A DNA stretch of 39,950 bases, taken from the NCBI GenBank assembly GCA_021850545.1, contig JAJZLU010000003.1, forward strand, positions 1 to 39,950, written 5' to 3'. The position numbers were made by a program, and so were the translations under genes. This stretch comes from Thermoplasmata archaeon (GTDB taxonomy: Archaea; Thermoplasmatota; Thermoplasmata; Thermoplasmatales; Thermoplasmataceae). Below, one piece after another: positions 31,680 through 39,950 of this stretch. The notes under the pieces are model-generated. The model was not told where the DNA came from. It ran no database searches and worked only from the letters and a program-made list of their open reading frames with translations. Positions within the stretch are counted from its first letter, which is position 1, and every line of letters begins with the position of its first letter.

Positions 31680-32351
31680 ATGTATGAGGCCAGGGGCGTA
31701 AATGCCACTTACGACGTTTCTATTCAGGTTGGGGATATTGCTTTACCAGGAATCCTGAACATCCCGGCAAGCTTCCGCTGTACTGTTATTTTTGCACATG
31801 GCAGCGGTAGCAGCAGGTTCAGTGGCAGGAACAAGTTTGTTGCAGAGGAACTGAACCGGGCTGGCATAGCGACACTTCTATTCGATCTCCTGAATGATGA
31901 AGAAGCTGTTTTCAGGAAAAATGTCTTCGACATCGATCTTCTTTCAGAAAGGCTTCTCGGGGCCACGAGATGGGTTAAGCAAAACTTGCCTGAGGGCGGG
32001 AAGGGGATTGGATACTTCGGGGCAAGCACGGGAGCAGCTGCTGCTCTCAAAGCCGCATCAGTGTCACCCATTCCAATCGGTGCCATAGTTTCCCGCGGAG
32101 GCAGGCCAGATATGGCTATGGAATATCTCCCCAAAATAACCGCACCTACTTTGTTGATAGTAGGATCACGGGATTATCAGGTCGTTGAACTTAGTGAAAT
32201 GGCATACGAAAGGCTGAATTGCACGAAGAAACTGGAACTTGTGCGGAATGCCACTCACCTCTTCGAGGAGGAAGGCACCCTTGAACTTGTGGCAGAATCT
32301 GCAAAAAAATGGTTCCTGGAATACCTTCCAACAAAAAAACTGTACAACTAA
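31680..32351 (+). CDS. Alpha/beta hydrolase (dienelactone hydrolase-like)
   Basis: The 223-residue serine hydrolase has the oxyanion turn HGSGSS near residues 40-45, nucleophile S116 in GYFGASTGAA, the acid D165 in VGSRDYQV, and H193 in NATHLFEE. This arrangement and length fit the dienelactone hydrolase-like and small esterase group. I use the ATG at 31680, with GGGGAAAG just upstream; a GTG at 31668 would add four residues and fits a leaderless start 20-28 bases after TTAATATT, so it remains possible. It stands alone, divergent from the SDR gene. The substrate is unknown. Confidence 0.85.
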   Translation: MYEARGVNATYDVSIQVGDIALPGILNIPASFRCTVIFAHGSGSSRFSGRNKFVAEELNRAGIATLLFDLLNDEEAVFRKNVFDIDLLSERLLGATRWVKQNLPEGGKGIGYFGASTGAAAALKAASVSPIPIGAIVSRGGRPDMAMEYLPKITAPTLLIVGSRDYQVVELSEMAYERLNCTKKLELVRNATHLFEEEGTLELVAESAKKWFLEYLPTKKLYN

Positions 32352-32444
32352 GGGGAGATAATAGTGGAGGGCCTTTATGATTATGTTCCTGAAAATCCAT
32401 AAAATTATGTAGATATTTGATCGACGAGACTTGTTAAGAGTCAT

Positions 32445-32473
32445 ATCGTAATATCTTAATATAACGTTGCGAT
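32445..32473. promoter_or_regulatory. Imperfect inverted repeat around the arsR promoter
   Basis: ATCGTAA at 32445-32451 and TTGCGAT at 32467-32473 match as an inverted repeat in 6 of 7 positions, with a TATA-like CTTAATATA between them and half-site centres 22 bases apart. Bound ArsR would cover the TATA box, as ArsR proteins usually do. The role is inferred. Confidence 0.4.
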
Positions 32474-32543
32474 ACTCATCAATCAGAGACACAGAATAAC
32501 AGGAAAGTCACTGGTTTGAAGGCTGAACAGGGAGCATTTGGTT

Positions 32544-32921
32544 ATGTCAACAGAAGCAAAGTCATGCAAAATCAAGGAAATCAGGGCTATCGACCTTGAC
32601 AGGTACGAATCTGTTTCCAAGATTTTGAGTGCACTGAGCAACAAGACCCGGATAGCAATTATCGAAGCCGCAATGAACTATGGGGAGGTATGTGCCTGCG
32701 AGATGCAACACGCCCTGGGGCTGCCACAGACCACCATAACAACGCATCTCAGGAAAATGTATGACATCGGGCTTCTCAAGCAAAGGGAAGTGTGGAAATA
32801 CAGCTATTACTCCGTGAACCCTGAGTATGAGCGGCTGGTAAGTGACCTCCTTGACTGCAATGCAAACGTGATCTTGCCATCAGATATTCCACGTTCAAAG
32901 AACAAGGCCAAAAGGCGATAA
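32544..32921 (+). CDS. ArsR-family metal-responsive repressor
   Basis: The 125-residue winged-helix regulator has the ArsR layout: LSALSNKTRIAII near residues 28-40, then the metal-site helix GEVCACEMQHAL with C50 and C52 in place of the classical CVCD, the recognition helix QTTITTHLRKMYDIGLL near 62-78, and the beta wing REVWKYSYYSV near 81-91. Extra cysteines C8 and C105 could complete a soft-metal site. The ATG at 32544 follows GGGAG by about 9 bases. It heads an operon with a BASS/ACR3-like transporter starting 2 bases after its stop codon and a TDT-family transporter, and should repress it until arsenite, antimonite or another thiophilic ion binds. Confidence 0.9.
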   Translation: MSTEAKSCKIKEIRAIDLDRYESVSKILSALSNKTRIAIIEAAMNYGEVCACEMQHALGLPQTTITTHLRKMYDIGLLKQREVWKYSYYSVNPEYERLVSDLLDCNANVILPSDIPRSKNKAKRR

Positions 32922-32923
32922 GA

Positions 32924-33979
32924 ATGTCAATCGAAATGGCACCTGATGCCGTTTCTGCATCAAAAAGTGGCGGAAGGACAAAAGCTCTATCAGAGCATAT
33001 CAGGAAGTATCTGATCCTATACACACTTTTTTCGGTAGGCGTCGCGATTCCGGTGGGGTATTACACAGGAAATTTTACAAGTGCTAACAGGGAGCTCTTC
33101 TCTGACCTTGTAATCATTTTCGCAATAATGACCATATATCCCTCAATGATACAGCTTAAGACGGAGGGCTTCGCAAAGGAACTGAAATCATGGAAACCCA
33201 TTGCAGTTTCCATTTCCTACGTGTTTGTCCTTTCCCCGGTTCTTGCATTCGTTATCGGGCCTACCATGGGAGCTTCGGTAGGCACGGGCTTCGTTGTTTC
33301 CAATATAGTGCCTGCATCAAGCGCATCCCTTGGGTATGTTCTCATAGCCGGTGGGAGCATCGAGCTCGCAACTGCCCTGGCAATAGTGAGCATTATGGTT
33401 GCAGTGCCTGCAATTCCTGTCATCCTGGGGTTGTATGGCAGCCAGGCATCAGTATCGATCCCTGTTGAACCCATAATGATCTCTGTGGCATACATACTCA
33501 TATTGCCACTTATTGCCGGCCAGGCAACCCGATATACCCTCATGAAATGGAAAGGGCCAGCCCTGGTAAACAAATCTTCCAAAAAATACCTCTCGCTGGC
33601 AACGATGGTTTCCATGCTTGCATTGATTTTTGTCCTCGTGGACAAGGAAGCGCCGGTGATAATCTCAATGCCCCAGATAGTTGGTTTTCTAATTGGTTAC
33701 CAGACTGCGATCATTATGGGGATACTTGCCCTGTCCCTATTGGTCAGCAGGATTATGCGGCTATCCTATGAAGACCACCAGGCCGTGGCCTTTATTTCTG
33801 TGACAAAGAACCAGAGTGTCGCAGCGGCCATTGCAGTCTTTGCACTGAATCCTGAGGCGGCCCTGGCACCTGCCGTTATTCCCATGATTCAGCCCATACT
33901 TGCAATTGCCTATATACATCTTGAGAGGGCCATAAAGCGGATGTTCCTATTTTCGGGGAAGACGGGGCACATTTCATGA
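32924..33979 (+). CDS. BASS-superfamily transporter, ACR3-like but lacking the ACR3 Cys and Glu
   Basis: The 351-residue protein has about 10 helices of the bile acid:Na+ symporter superfamily, closest in outline to ACR3 arsenite exporters. ACR3 needs a Cys in helix 4 (consensus near PCTAM) and a Glu in helix 9 (in a NNFELA-type segment). Here these regions read PASSAS at 130-135 and TKNQSVAAA at 294-302, so the Cys is replaced and the Glu is Ser; the protein has no cysteine at all. It starts 2 bases after the arsR stop and overlaps the next gene by 4 bases, so the three are one operon. The substrate may be arsenite by context, but the missing residues argue for something else or another mechanism. 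Confidence 0.8.
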   Translation: MSIEMAPDAVSASKSGGRTKALSEHIRKYLILYTLFSVGVAIPVGYYTGNFTSANRELFSDLVIIFAIMTIYPSMIQLKTEGFAKELKSWKPIAVSISYVFVLSPVLAFVIGPTMGASVGTGFVVSNIVPASSASLGYVLIAGGSIELATALAIVSIMVAVPAIPVILGLYGSQASVSIPVEPIMISVAYILILPLIAGQATRYTLMKWKGPALVNKSSKKYLSLATMVSMLALIFVLVDKEAPVIISMPQIVGFLIGYQTAIIMGILALSLLVSRIMRLSYEDHQAVAFISVTKNQSVAAAIAVFALNPEAALAPAVIPMIQPILAIAYIHLERAIKRMFLFSGKTGHIS

Positions 33980-34965
33980 ACATTGGGAATTTTCCTATCA
34001 CAGTGTTCGGGTCGATTCTCGGCACCGGAGGTGTAATCCTAGCATCCAGGCCTTTCCTGCCCTGGATAGTCATGCCGTTGACCCTGCTCCTGCTTGTACT
34101 GTTCCTGTTTTTCACCGGACTCCTCTTGCTGAAGATCATCAAGTTCCCGGCCGTGGTCAGGAAGGAGCTTCAGCATCCGCTTCCCGGTAACTTCTACGCA
34201 CTTCAGCCCATTTCTGCTGTAATCCTTTCCATATTGTGCATGCAGGTCCTTCCTGGTGGCGTGGATATTGGGTTATTGATCTATGGAGCAATTGCCATAT
34301 TCGCCCTGTCTGTTTACCTGCCATACCACTTTTTCTCCAATATCAACATCGATTTTTCCCAGCTGCATGGCGGTTGGTTCATAACACCTGTGGCCACAAT
34401 ATTGGTGACTGATGCCGTCCTGCTTTACCCTCTAAGCGAGATGAGCATTGCTATTTCACTCTTCTTTTTCGGGATCGGCTCCATTCTCTTCCTGCTCGTG
34501 CTCACGGTGCTGTTTTTCAGACTGCTCAGCCATGACCTGCCACCCTCAGATCTTGCCCCTACAAATTACATAATGCTGGCCCCAATAGGAATCCTCATCG
34601 TGGACTTGGTCCAGATTTCCAGCCTTGTGGGCAGGTTCTTTGGCTCTGATCTCACAACACCTGCAGTAATACTGGGTATTGCAGTCTGGGGGTTTGGCTT
34701 GTGGGGCGCTCTAGTAAACATCCTCATGATTGTCCGGTATGCAAGGAATGGCATGAAGTTCCATATTGGGTGGTGGAGCTATGTCTTCCCTACTGCGGCT
34801 TTCACCATGGCGTCGATGGAACTGTCTGCGTATATTCCGCTTTTCAGCATATTTGCAAGGGTTTTGTATATCGTACTGCTGCTCATATTTGCCCTGGTTG
34901 CAATTGGTAGCCTTAGCACACTGTTTCGAAGTTTAGGGCCAAAGAAGAGTCGTTTGGATGTCTAA
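33976..34965 (+). CDS. TDT/SLAC1-family transporter (tellurite-resistance/C4-dicarboxylate type)
   Basis: The 329-residue permease has about 10 helices. [19 protein letters not shown] near residues 132-150 and [19 protein letters not shown] near 262-280 are the typical repeats of the TehA/MAE1/SLAC1 family, which transports anions such as dicarboxylates, sulfite or chloride, or confers tellurite resistance. The start overlaps the stop of the BASS gene (ATGA), so translation is coupled. It is the last gene of the arsR operon. An anion-exporting role in oxyanion resistance is inferred from context. Confidence 0.85.
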   Translation: MNIGNFPITVFGSILGTGGVILASRPFLPWIVMPLTLLLLVLFLFFTGLLLLKIIKFPAVVRKELQHPLPGNFYALQPISAVILSILCMQVLPGGVDIGLLIYGAIAIFALSVYLPYHFFSNINIDFSQLHGGWFITPVATILVTDAVLLYPLSEMSIAISLFFFGIGSILFLLVLTVLFFRLLSHDLPPSDLAPTNYIMLAPIGILIVDLVQISSLVGRFFGSDLTTPAVILGIAVWGFGLWGALVNILMIVRYARNGMKFHIGWWSYVFPTAAFTMASMELSAYIPLFSIFARVLYIVLLLIFALVAIGSLSTLFRSLGPKKSRLDV

Positions 34966-35045
34966 CAAAGTTAATCCACATCCACAAAGGAGTAATAAAA
35001 TTATATTATCTAAAGCCATCTCTCCATATAAAGAAGGACGATGGG

Positions 35046-35648
35046 ATGGAAATGAAAAGTATTGAAGAACTTTACAAGAGAGCCCTGGAAATGAAGAACA
35101 AGGGCATGTCAGATAAGGAAATATCAACAGAACTCCACCTGTCAGTTGGCACTGTAACCTGGCTGTTAAGCAAGGAATTCTTCAAGGAGTCCAAGGTCCA
35201 GGACGTAAAGATCGGATGGAGGACCATCGGAGTAACCGGGAATAGAATAAGTTCAATTTCAGAAGTAATTTCAGATATCATAGAAGAGGAATCCCAGAAG
35301 GGAGATTTCGAGATAGACGCGATCTTAGGCATTACGATCAATGGAATTCCATACGCCACAATGGTCTCCTACCTTATGGACAAGGAGCTAATTGTTTACA
35401 GGCCACACCCTGCCAGGAAGGAAGGATTTTTCAGCAGCAATTTTGCCAGCGTCAAGGGCAAGAATGTTGTTGTTCTGGATGATGTGGTCAGCACAGGCGA
35501 AACCATGAAGAGGGCCATCATGGACACCAGGAACGAGGGTGGAAATCCAGTCCTGGCTGTTGTGCTGGCATCCAAGATGAGCAGTGACGAGATCTCAGAC
35601 GTGAAGATCAGGTCACTGTTGAGGACCAACCTCGTGGGCGGGTCTTAG
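35046..35648 (+). CDS. gfcR: GfcR-type HTH-phosphoribosyltransferase-fold transcriptional regulator
   Basis: The 200-residue protein joins an N-terminal helix-turn-helix (about residues 7-43: [23 protein letters not shown]) to an orotate phosphoribosyltransferase-like domain with the PRPP loop [13 protein letters not shown] at 141-153. This fusion is annotated across euryarchaea as an OPRT-like protein. In haloarchaea GfcR activates sugar catabolism genes (semi-phosphorylative Entner-Doudoroff). The domain could sense PRPP or a sugar acid phosphate. It lies 5 bases before lysS, suggesting co-transcription. TATA-like sequences lie near 34998-35034. Its role in this organism is inferred. Confidence 0.9.
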   Translation: MEMKSIEELYKRALEMKNKGMSDKEISTELHLSVGTVTWLLSKEFFKESKVQDVKIGWRTIGVTGNRISSISEVISDIIEEESQKGDFEIDAILGITINGIPYATMVSYLMDKELIVYRPHPARKEGFFSSNFASVKGKNVVVLDDVVSTGETMKRAIMDTRNEGGNPVLAVVLASKMSSDEISDVKIRSLLRTNLVGGS

Positions 35649-35653
35649 TTAAT

Positions 35654-37171
35654 ATGCACTGGGCGGACGCATTCGTAAAGGGCCTGGCAGAGAAGCAGAC
35701 AGTCTCAACAGGGATATCCCCATCTGGCCATATCCATGTGGGAAACATGAGGGAGATCCTGACTGGATACTTCCTTCACAGAGCTCTCAGGGATAGAGGC
35801 ACTGAATCCAGGTTCATCTACCTCTGCGATGACATTGATCCACTAAGGAAGGTATATCCATTCCTGAAGAAGGAGGAGTACGAGCAGCATGTTGGCAAAC
35901 CCCTCAGTTCAATACCTGCCCCGGAGGGAAATGGAACATACTCAGAATATTTCCTGGAGCCTTTCCTGGACACCCTTGAAAAGATCGATGTCAGGGTGGA
36001 GGTAATAAGGTCAACCGACCTTTACAGGGAAGGAGCCTTTACAAAGGCGACAGACATTGTTATGAACAACGTCCCCAGGATCAGGGAAATACTCGAAACA
36101 GTATCAGGAAGGAAGCTTGAGGCCAACTGGGCACCCTACAACCCGTTATGCTCAAATTGTGGCAGGATAACCCAGGCTGCAGTTACAGGTTACGATTATC
36201 CTTATGTTGAATACAGCTGCAAATGCGGCCATACAGGAAAAGCCGACATAAGGAAGAACGAAGGAAAGCTTCCCTGGCGCATAGAATGGCCTGCAAAATG
36301 GTTCGCACTTGGCGTTACCATTGAACCATTCGGGAAAGACCACGGCGCAGCCGGGGGTTCATATGACACAGGCAAGGCCATTGCTGAGGAAGTCTTTGGG
36401 GTCAGGGCGCCCCTGCCCCTCACCTATGAACACATTTACCTCAAGGGAAAGGCAATGCACTCATCCACCGGAAACGTAATCCCTGCCTCTGAACTCGTGA
36501 AATCCGCACCACCTGAGATACTCAGGTTTCTCATAGCAAGGAGCCAGCCATCAAGGCACATAGAATTCGATCCCGGCCTGGGCCTGCTCAACCTTGTGGA
36601 CGAGTACGAGAAGTACAGGAATGTCTACTATGGCCTCGAGGAAGCAACAAACGAGGATGACGCGAGGACATATGAACTCTCCAGGGTGAAGGAGGAAAAG
36701 CCTGATACATTTGTCAGCTTCAGGCATCTCATAACACTTGTACAGATATACCCGAAGGAGGAGCAGCTTCTGACAGCATTGCAGAGGGGTGGTTACGGCG
36801 AATCAAAACTGTCACCGTACCTGAAGAACCAGATCTCGGTTGCCAAAGCATGGCTGGAGAAATATGCACCGGATCAGGTCAAATTCTCCCTACTTCCACT
36901 GGAGGCCAAAGTAACTCTCAGCCAGCAGGAGATATCACTGGCCAATGCGTTCAGTGAAAAGGCATCTGAGATCGACTGGACCCCTGACTCAATACATAAC
37001 ACTATCCACGAGCTTATCAAGGCGGAAAACCTTGAGCCAAAGGCCGGCTTTGCCGCATTCTACAAAGTGCTGATCGGCAAGGAAAGGGGCCCAAGGCTCG
37101 GTTACTTCCTCTCAAACATGGACAGGGTAATGGTGCAGCAAAGGCTCAGGAATGCACTTTCCAATCCCTGA
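35654..37171 (+). CDS. lysS: Lysyl-tRNA synthetase, class I
   Basis: The 505-residue enzyme charges tRNA-Lys. It is the class I form used by most euryarchaea and some bacteria, unrelated to the class II enzyme. The HIGH motif appears as SGHIHVGN at residues 24-31 and the KMSKS motif as KAMHSSTGN at 266-274. Four cysteines, at 166, 169, 189 and 191 (CSNC and CKC), form a zinc site. The alpha-helical anticodon-binding domain fills about 310-505. The ATG at 35654 is 5 bases after the gfcR stop, so the two are probably one transcript. The length is normal. Confidence 0.96.
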   Translation: MHWADAFVKGLAEKQTVSTGISPSGHIHVGNMREILTGYFLHRALRDRGTESRFIYLCDDIDPLRKVYPFLKKEEYEQHVGKPLSSIPAPEGNGTYSEYFLEPFLDTLEKIDVRVEVIRSTDLYREGAFTKATDIVMNNVPRIREILETVSGRKLEANWAPYNPLCSNCGRITQAAVTGYDYPYVEYSCKCGHTGKADIRKNEGKLPWRIEWPAKWFALGVTIEPFGKDHGAAGGSYDTGKAIAEEVFGVRAPLPLTYEHIYLKGKAMHSSTGNVIPASELVKSAPPEILRFLIARSQPSRHIEFDPGLGLLNLVDEYEKYRNVYYGLEEATNEDDARTYELSRVKEEKPDTFVSFRHLITLVQIYPKEEQLLTALQRGGYGESKLSPYLKNQISVAKAWLEKYAPDQVKFSLLPLEAKVTLSQQEISLANAFSEKASEIDWTPDSIHNTIHELIKAENLEPKAGFAAFYKVLIGKERGPRLGYFLSNMDRVMVQQRLRNALSNP

Positions 37172-37248
37172 TATCTTTAATTTCATTCTCCAAATTCTTA
37201 TAACAGACCAATCAAAAACAAATAGACAGTCGTAATTTCAATAAATCA

Positions 37249-37254
37249 CAGGAG
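37249..37254 (+). promoter_or_regulatory. Ribosome binding site of metG
   Basis: CAGGAG ends 7 bases before the ATG at 37262. A leadered start in an otherwise leaderless-rich genome indicates an upstream promoter in the 90-base gap after lysS (an AT-rich stretch at about 37178-37200) or read-through from lysS. Confidence 0.55.
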
Positions 37255-37261
37255 TCAATAC

Positions 37262-39400
37262 ATGTCAAAAATACTGGTTAACGTAGCACTGCCTTATGCA
37301 AACGGCCCAATACATCTGGGCCATGTTGCTGGCGCTTACCTCAATTCCGATATATTCGTGCGGTTCCAGAGAATGCATGGCAATGAAGTCATGTTTGTCT
37401 CAGGGAGCGATGAGCATGGCACCCCAGCGACACTGGCTGCGGACAGGCTCAACATATCACCAAAGGAAATCGCGGACAGGTACCACAAGGAGCATGCTGA
37501 AGCTTTCAGGAACCTTGACATCATATTTGACATCTACACAAGGACAACATACCCGGAACACAGGGATACAGTAGCAGAATTCTTCCTGGATTTCAACAGT
37601 AAAGGCCTTCTTTCCGAGCATACCATGGTCGCGCCTTTCTGCCCCAAGGACAACAGGTTCATGCCTGACAGGTATATTGAAGGCAAGTGCCCCAACTGCG
37701 GATTCGAGCCAGCAAGGGGGGACCAGTGCGACAACTGCGGGAAGATACTAGACCCACAGGAACTCATTTCACCTAAGTGTGTGCTGTGTGGAACCGCCCC
37801 AGAGTTCAGGGAGACAAAGCACATGTTCTTCCGCCTTGACCTTTTCCAGGACAGGCTCATTCAATGGCTTGAGGGAAAGGAATTCTGGAGGCACAGTGTC
37901 CTTGCATTCACAAGGAATTTCATCAAGGCAGGCCTCAGGGAGCGCCCCATCACAAGAGACATTGAGTGGGGCGTGCCCGTGCCTCTGGAAGGTTATGAGC
38001 ACAAGCGCATCTATGTCTGGTTCGAAGCCCTCCTGGGATACATATCCGGAGCGAAAGTCCTCTCGGAGCGCCTGGGGAAGAAGGATTACTGGAAGGAATT
38101 CTACTTTGACAGGGACGTGAAGATGTACCATTTCATGGGCAAGGACAATATTATCTTCCACACGATCATCTGGCCTGCCATGCTGATGGGAAGGGGGGAG
38201 TACAACCTTCCATACATAGTGGTGGCCAACGAATTCCTCACATTCAACGGGCAGCAGTTCTCAAAGAGTAGGGGAATAGGGTACAGTGTGGATGAGATCC
38301 TGAAGCTGGCTTCCAAGGACTATGTCAGGTACTACATGTCATCCATAATGCCAGAGAGCTCGGACACGGACTTCAACATAGAGGACTTCCAGTCAAGGGT
38401 CAATGGTGAACTCATAGACAAGTTCGGTAACTACATCCACAGGCTGACTAGCTTCATAGCCAATAACAACCTGGCAATTTCATCATTTGAGGCCAGGCCT
38501 GATGAAACCGACAGACATGCACTAGAATTTGCAAGGGAGAGGATCAGCAGCTACAACGACTTCCTGGAGAAGGTCGAGATCAAGAAAGCTCTGGGAGAAT
38601 GGCTTGAACTTGTAAAATTTGCAAATTCGTACTTCAACAGCGCACAGCCCTGGAGGCTTGTGAAGACAGATGTCTCCCAGTGCGTGTCAAAGCTCTACCA
38701 CTCACTGGTGCTAGCGCAGTACAGCACGGCCCTGCTATATCCCTTTGTGCCCGGCGCATCTGCAAGGATAATGGAGATTATCGGGTCCAGCAAATATCAG
38801 GAAAAGGGGTTCACCGCCGATCTCCTTTCACAGGAGGGTTCAGAATTCAAGCCCGCTAAGGGAGAGCCCCCTTTCCAAAAGCTTGCCCTCATCAAGGAGA
38901 ATCCGAATTTCGCAGACCTGAGGATAGGTGAAATTATGGAGGCGAGGGAGCACCCCGATGCAGACAAGCTCTATGTCCTCAAGGTCAACCTCGGCACAAA
39001 TGAGATCCAGCTTGTAGCCGGACTGAGGAAGCACTACACCGCGGATGAACTGGTCGGGAGAAAGATCGTTGTCATCGCCAACCTGAAGCCCACAAAGCTA
39101 AGGGGGGAAGTGTCCCAGGGAATGCTACTTGCAGCCGATGACGGGGAAAAGGTATCCCTGCTTGCCCCTTTGGACGGGAAGCTCAGGGCCGGGGACCCAG
39201 TAAAGATTGGGGAATACGGTTTCAACAATTCTGGAAAAATTGAACTGGATAAGCTCAAGGCCCTTGAACTCAGAATGGAAGCTTCCTTGAGCGGGACAGT
39301 TGCCACTGCCATCCTGGATGGGAGGAGGGTGGAGATACTGGCCGGGGAGGCACAGGTTACATCTCACAGGCCGGTGAAGGAAGGAGCGCAGATCCGCTGA
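37262..39400 (+). CDS. metG: Methionyl-tRNA synthetase with C-terminal tRNA-binding domain
   Basis: The 712-residue class I enzyme charges tRNA-Met. HLGH at residues 18-21 is the HIGH motif and FSKS at 333-336 the KMSKS motif. Six cysteines at 143, 146, 156, 159, 173 and 176 form the double zinc knuckle. The anticodon-binding helices follow at about 370-530 and an OB-fold tRNA-binding (EMAP-II/Trbp111-like) domain at about 548-650, beginning near FADLRIGEI and including EHPDADKLY. A fused C-terminal OB domain is common in bacteria and occurs in some archaea, while in others it is a separate protein. The ATG at 37262 is preceded by CAGGAG 7 bases away. Confidence 0.97.
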   Translation: MSKILVNVALPYANGPIHLGHVAGAYLNSDIFVRFQRMHGNEVMFVSGSDEHGTPATLAADRLNISPKEIADRYHKEHAEAFRNLDIIFDIYTRTTYPEHRDTVAEFFLDFNSKGLLSEHTMVAPFCPKDNRFMPDRYIEGKCPNCGFEPARGDQCDNCGKILDPQELISPKCVLCGTAPEFRETKHMFFRLDLFQDRLIQWLEGKEFWRHSVLAFTRNFIKAGLRERPITRDIEWGVPVPLEGYEHKRIYVWFEALLGYISGAKVLSERLGKKDYWKEFYFDRDVKMYHFMGKDNIIFHTIIWPAMLMGRGEYNLPYIVVANEFLTFNGQQFSKSRGIGYSVDEILKLASKDYVRYYMSSIMPESSDTDFNIEDFQSRVNGELIDKFGNYIHRLTSFIANNNLAISSFEARPDETDRHALEFARERISSYNDFLEKVEIKKALGEWLELVKFANSYFNSAQPWRLVKTDVSQCVSKLYHSLVLAQYSTALLYPFVPGASARIMEIIGSSKYQEKGFTADLLSQEGSEFKPAKGEPPFQKLALIKENPNFADLRIGEIMEAREHPDADKLYVLKVNLGTNEIQLVAGLRKHYTADELVGRKIVVIANLKPTKLRGEVSQGMLLAADDGEKVSLLAPLDGKLRAGDPVKIGEYGFNNSGKIELDKLKALELRMEASLSGTVATAILDGRRVEILAGEAQVTSHRPVKEGAQIR

Positions 39401-39404
39401 CTTC

Positions 39405-39767
39405 TCAGAAGTTCAGGGACAGGCTTATGTCGAACGGGAACGAAACCGAAATGGAGAAGGAGATTGCGCCCAGTTCCTTCTGAAGCTTACTCATGACTGA
39501 TATGAACCTGTGGATGTACTTGGTAAGGATTCCTACCAGATGGGATCTCTTCCTGGCGGCATGCCCACACACCGCTGCAATCCTGACAACCCTGCCATAT
39601 GCAGCTTCAGGGTCCTGGGCAACAGTTGAATCGAGGTCATCGAACTCCTTCATGAGGTATGAGTCAAGGTCATGCAGTCCCTCCACTCCAATGTCAAAAT
39701 CTCTTTCAATTCCTGAGAGCCAATTTTCAATTCTCTTTGCAAAATCTTCCTCTGAGGACACATCCAA
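39405..39767 (-). CDS. Hypothetical helical protein between metG and rpoK
   Basis: The 120-residue protein is not recognised. It is acidic and helical through about residue 95 (DFAKRIENWLSGIERDFDIG, EDLDS-rich stretches), then ends in an alternating hydrophobic strand (AISFSISVSFPFDISLSLNF). The start codon is TTG at 39767 or GTG at 39761; a TATA-like TTTTAAAGTA lies about 20-27 bases upstream, so a leaderless start near there is plausible. It is convergent with metG, 4 bases between stops, and divergent from rpoK. An open frame of 103 codons on the opposite strand (39493-39804) covers the same DNA; I prefer this strand for the promoter and codon pattern, but not strongly. Confidence 0.5.
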   Translation of the reverse strand: MDVSSEEDFAKRIENWLSGIERDFDIGVEGLHDLDSYLMKEFDDLDSTVAQDPEAAYGRVVRIAAVCGHAARKRSHLVGILTKYIHRFISVMSKLQKELGAISFSISVSFPFDISLSLNF

Positions 39768-39876
39768 TAATGTCCATACTTTAAAATCATTATTAGGCTG
39801 TTAGCATGAAATAGAAAATTTATACATGGAACTTTAATATATCTGGCTTCATTACCTAACGATTCTATTGATTTTT

Positions 39877-39950
39877 ATGTCGTCTTACACCAAGTTTGAA
39901 AAAGCAAGAATAATCGGAGCCAGGGCGCTTCAGGTTTCAATGGGGGCTCC
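39877..39950 (+). CDS. rpoK: DNA-directed RNA polymerase subunit K (RpoK/Rpb6/omega homologue), partial
   Basis: The first 24 residues read MSSYTKFEKA then RIIGARALQVSMGA. This is the conserved start of the core of archaeal RpoK (eukaryotic Rpb6, bacterial omega), a small subunit that helps polymerase assembly. The gene is cut by the window end after 24 complete codons. A TATA-like TTTAATATAT at 39833-39842 lies 34-44 bases before the ATG, so the leader should be only some 10-15 bases. It is divergent from the hypothetical gene at 39405. Confidence 0.95.
   Translation, partial: MSSYTKFEKARIIGARALQVSMGA

Noticed and set aside
19638-38030. GGTTCGAAG matches resembling a tRNA T-loop (for example near 19638 and 38021)
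   Set aside because: They lie inside coding genes and no acceptor stem or anticodon arm can be built around them; I found no tRNA in the window.
1-39950. CRISPR arrays, insertion sequences, integrases, attachment sites
   Set aside because: No regularly spaced repeats, transposase-like proteins or terminal repeats were seen; gene content looks chromosomal throughout.

Overview
This window looks like chromosome from an archaeon of the Thermoplasmatales type, that is, a heat- or acid-loving euryarchaeon without a cell wall. The evidence is as follows. The window opens in the 3' end of a 23S rRNA gene that has no 5S gene behind it, as in the dispersed rRNA genes of this group. It ends in the start of rpoK, an archaeal RNA polymerase subunit. 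It carries a class I lysyl-tRNA synthetase, an archaeal-type S-adenosylmethionine synthetase, a GfcR-type HTH-phosphoribosyltransferase and two Lrp/AsnC regulators. Many genes have a TATA-like box about 25-30 bp before the start codon, which implies leaderless mRNAs, while genes inside operons have strong GGAGG-type ribosome sites. Secreted sedolisin (S53) proteases work at acid pH, which fits an acidophile. The assignment to this order is inference from these traits, not from a phylogeny.

Layout. 1-4.3 kb: 23S rRNA end, a small Cys-rich protein, then on the minus strand an acid protease gene between two paralogous two-helix membrane proteins. 4.4-6.1 kb: an Mrp/ApbC iron-sulfur carrier ATPase and a HIT-family hydrolase. 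6.2-9.8 kb: hyuA-hyuB, an ATP-dependent hydantoinase/5-oxoprolinase pair. 9.9-11.4 kb: a three-gene operon of a membrane-anchored surface protein, a multi-helix membrane protein and a small winged-helix protein. 11.7-17.9 kb: metK, three MFS transporters and a small membrane protein. 18-20.1 kb: a methyltransferase, a HAD hydrolase and a DUF4256 protein. 20.4-26.4 kb: an amino-acid metabolism block with an APC permease and a HisD-like dehydrogenase on one side, a class III aminotransferase and a pyridoxamine-oxidase-like protein on the other, and two convergent Lrp paralogues between them. 26.5-28.8 kb: an SRPBCC protein, a Bat-type HTH regulator and a divergent pair of a small protein and a methyltransferase. 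29-32.4 kb: a SpoIIM-like membrane protein, an MtnC-like HAD protein with lost active-site acids, a short-chain dehydrogenase and an alpha/beta hydrolase. 32.5-35 kb: an arsR-BASS transporter-TDT transporter operon. 35-39.95 kb: gfcR-lysS, metG, a small unknown gene and rpoK.

The genes mainly serve uptake and breakdown of amino acids and peptides (external protease, permease, aminotransferase, hydantoinase/oxoprolinase, Lrp regulators) plus core translation. The points most worth a second look are the mirrored Lrp block with a perfect inverted repeat over the permease promoter, a near-perfect 18-bp dyad in front of the Bat-type regulator, an arsR operon whose ACR3-like transporter lacks the ACR3 Cys and Glu, an enolase-phosphatase homologue lacking two catalytic acids, and the protease flanked by paralogous membrane proteins. 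I saw no CRISPR array, insertion sequence, integrase or tRNA gene.
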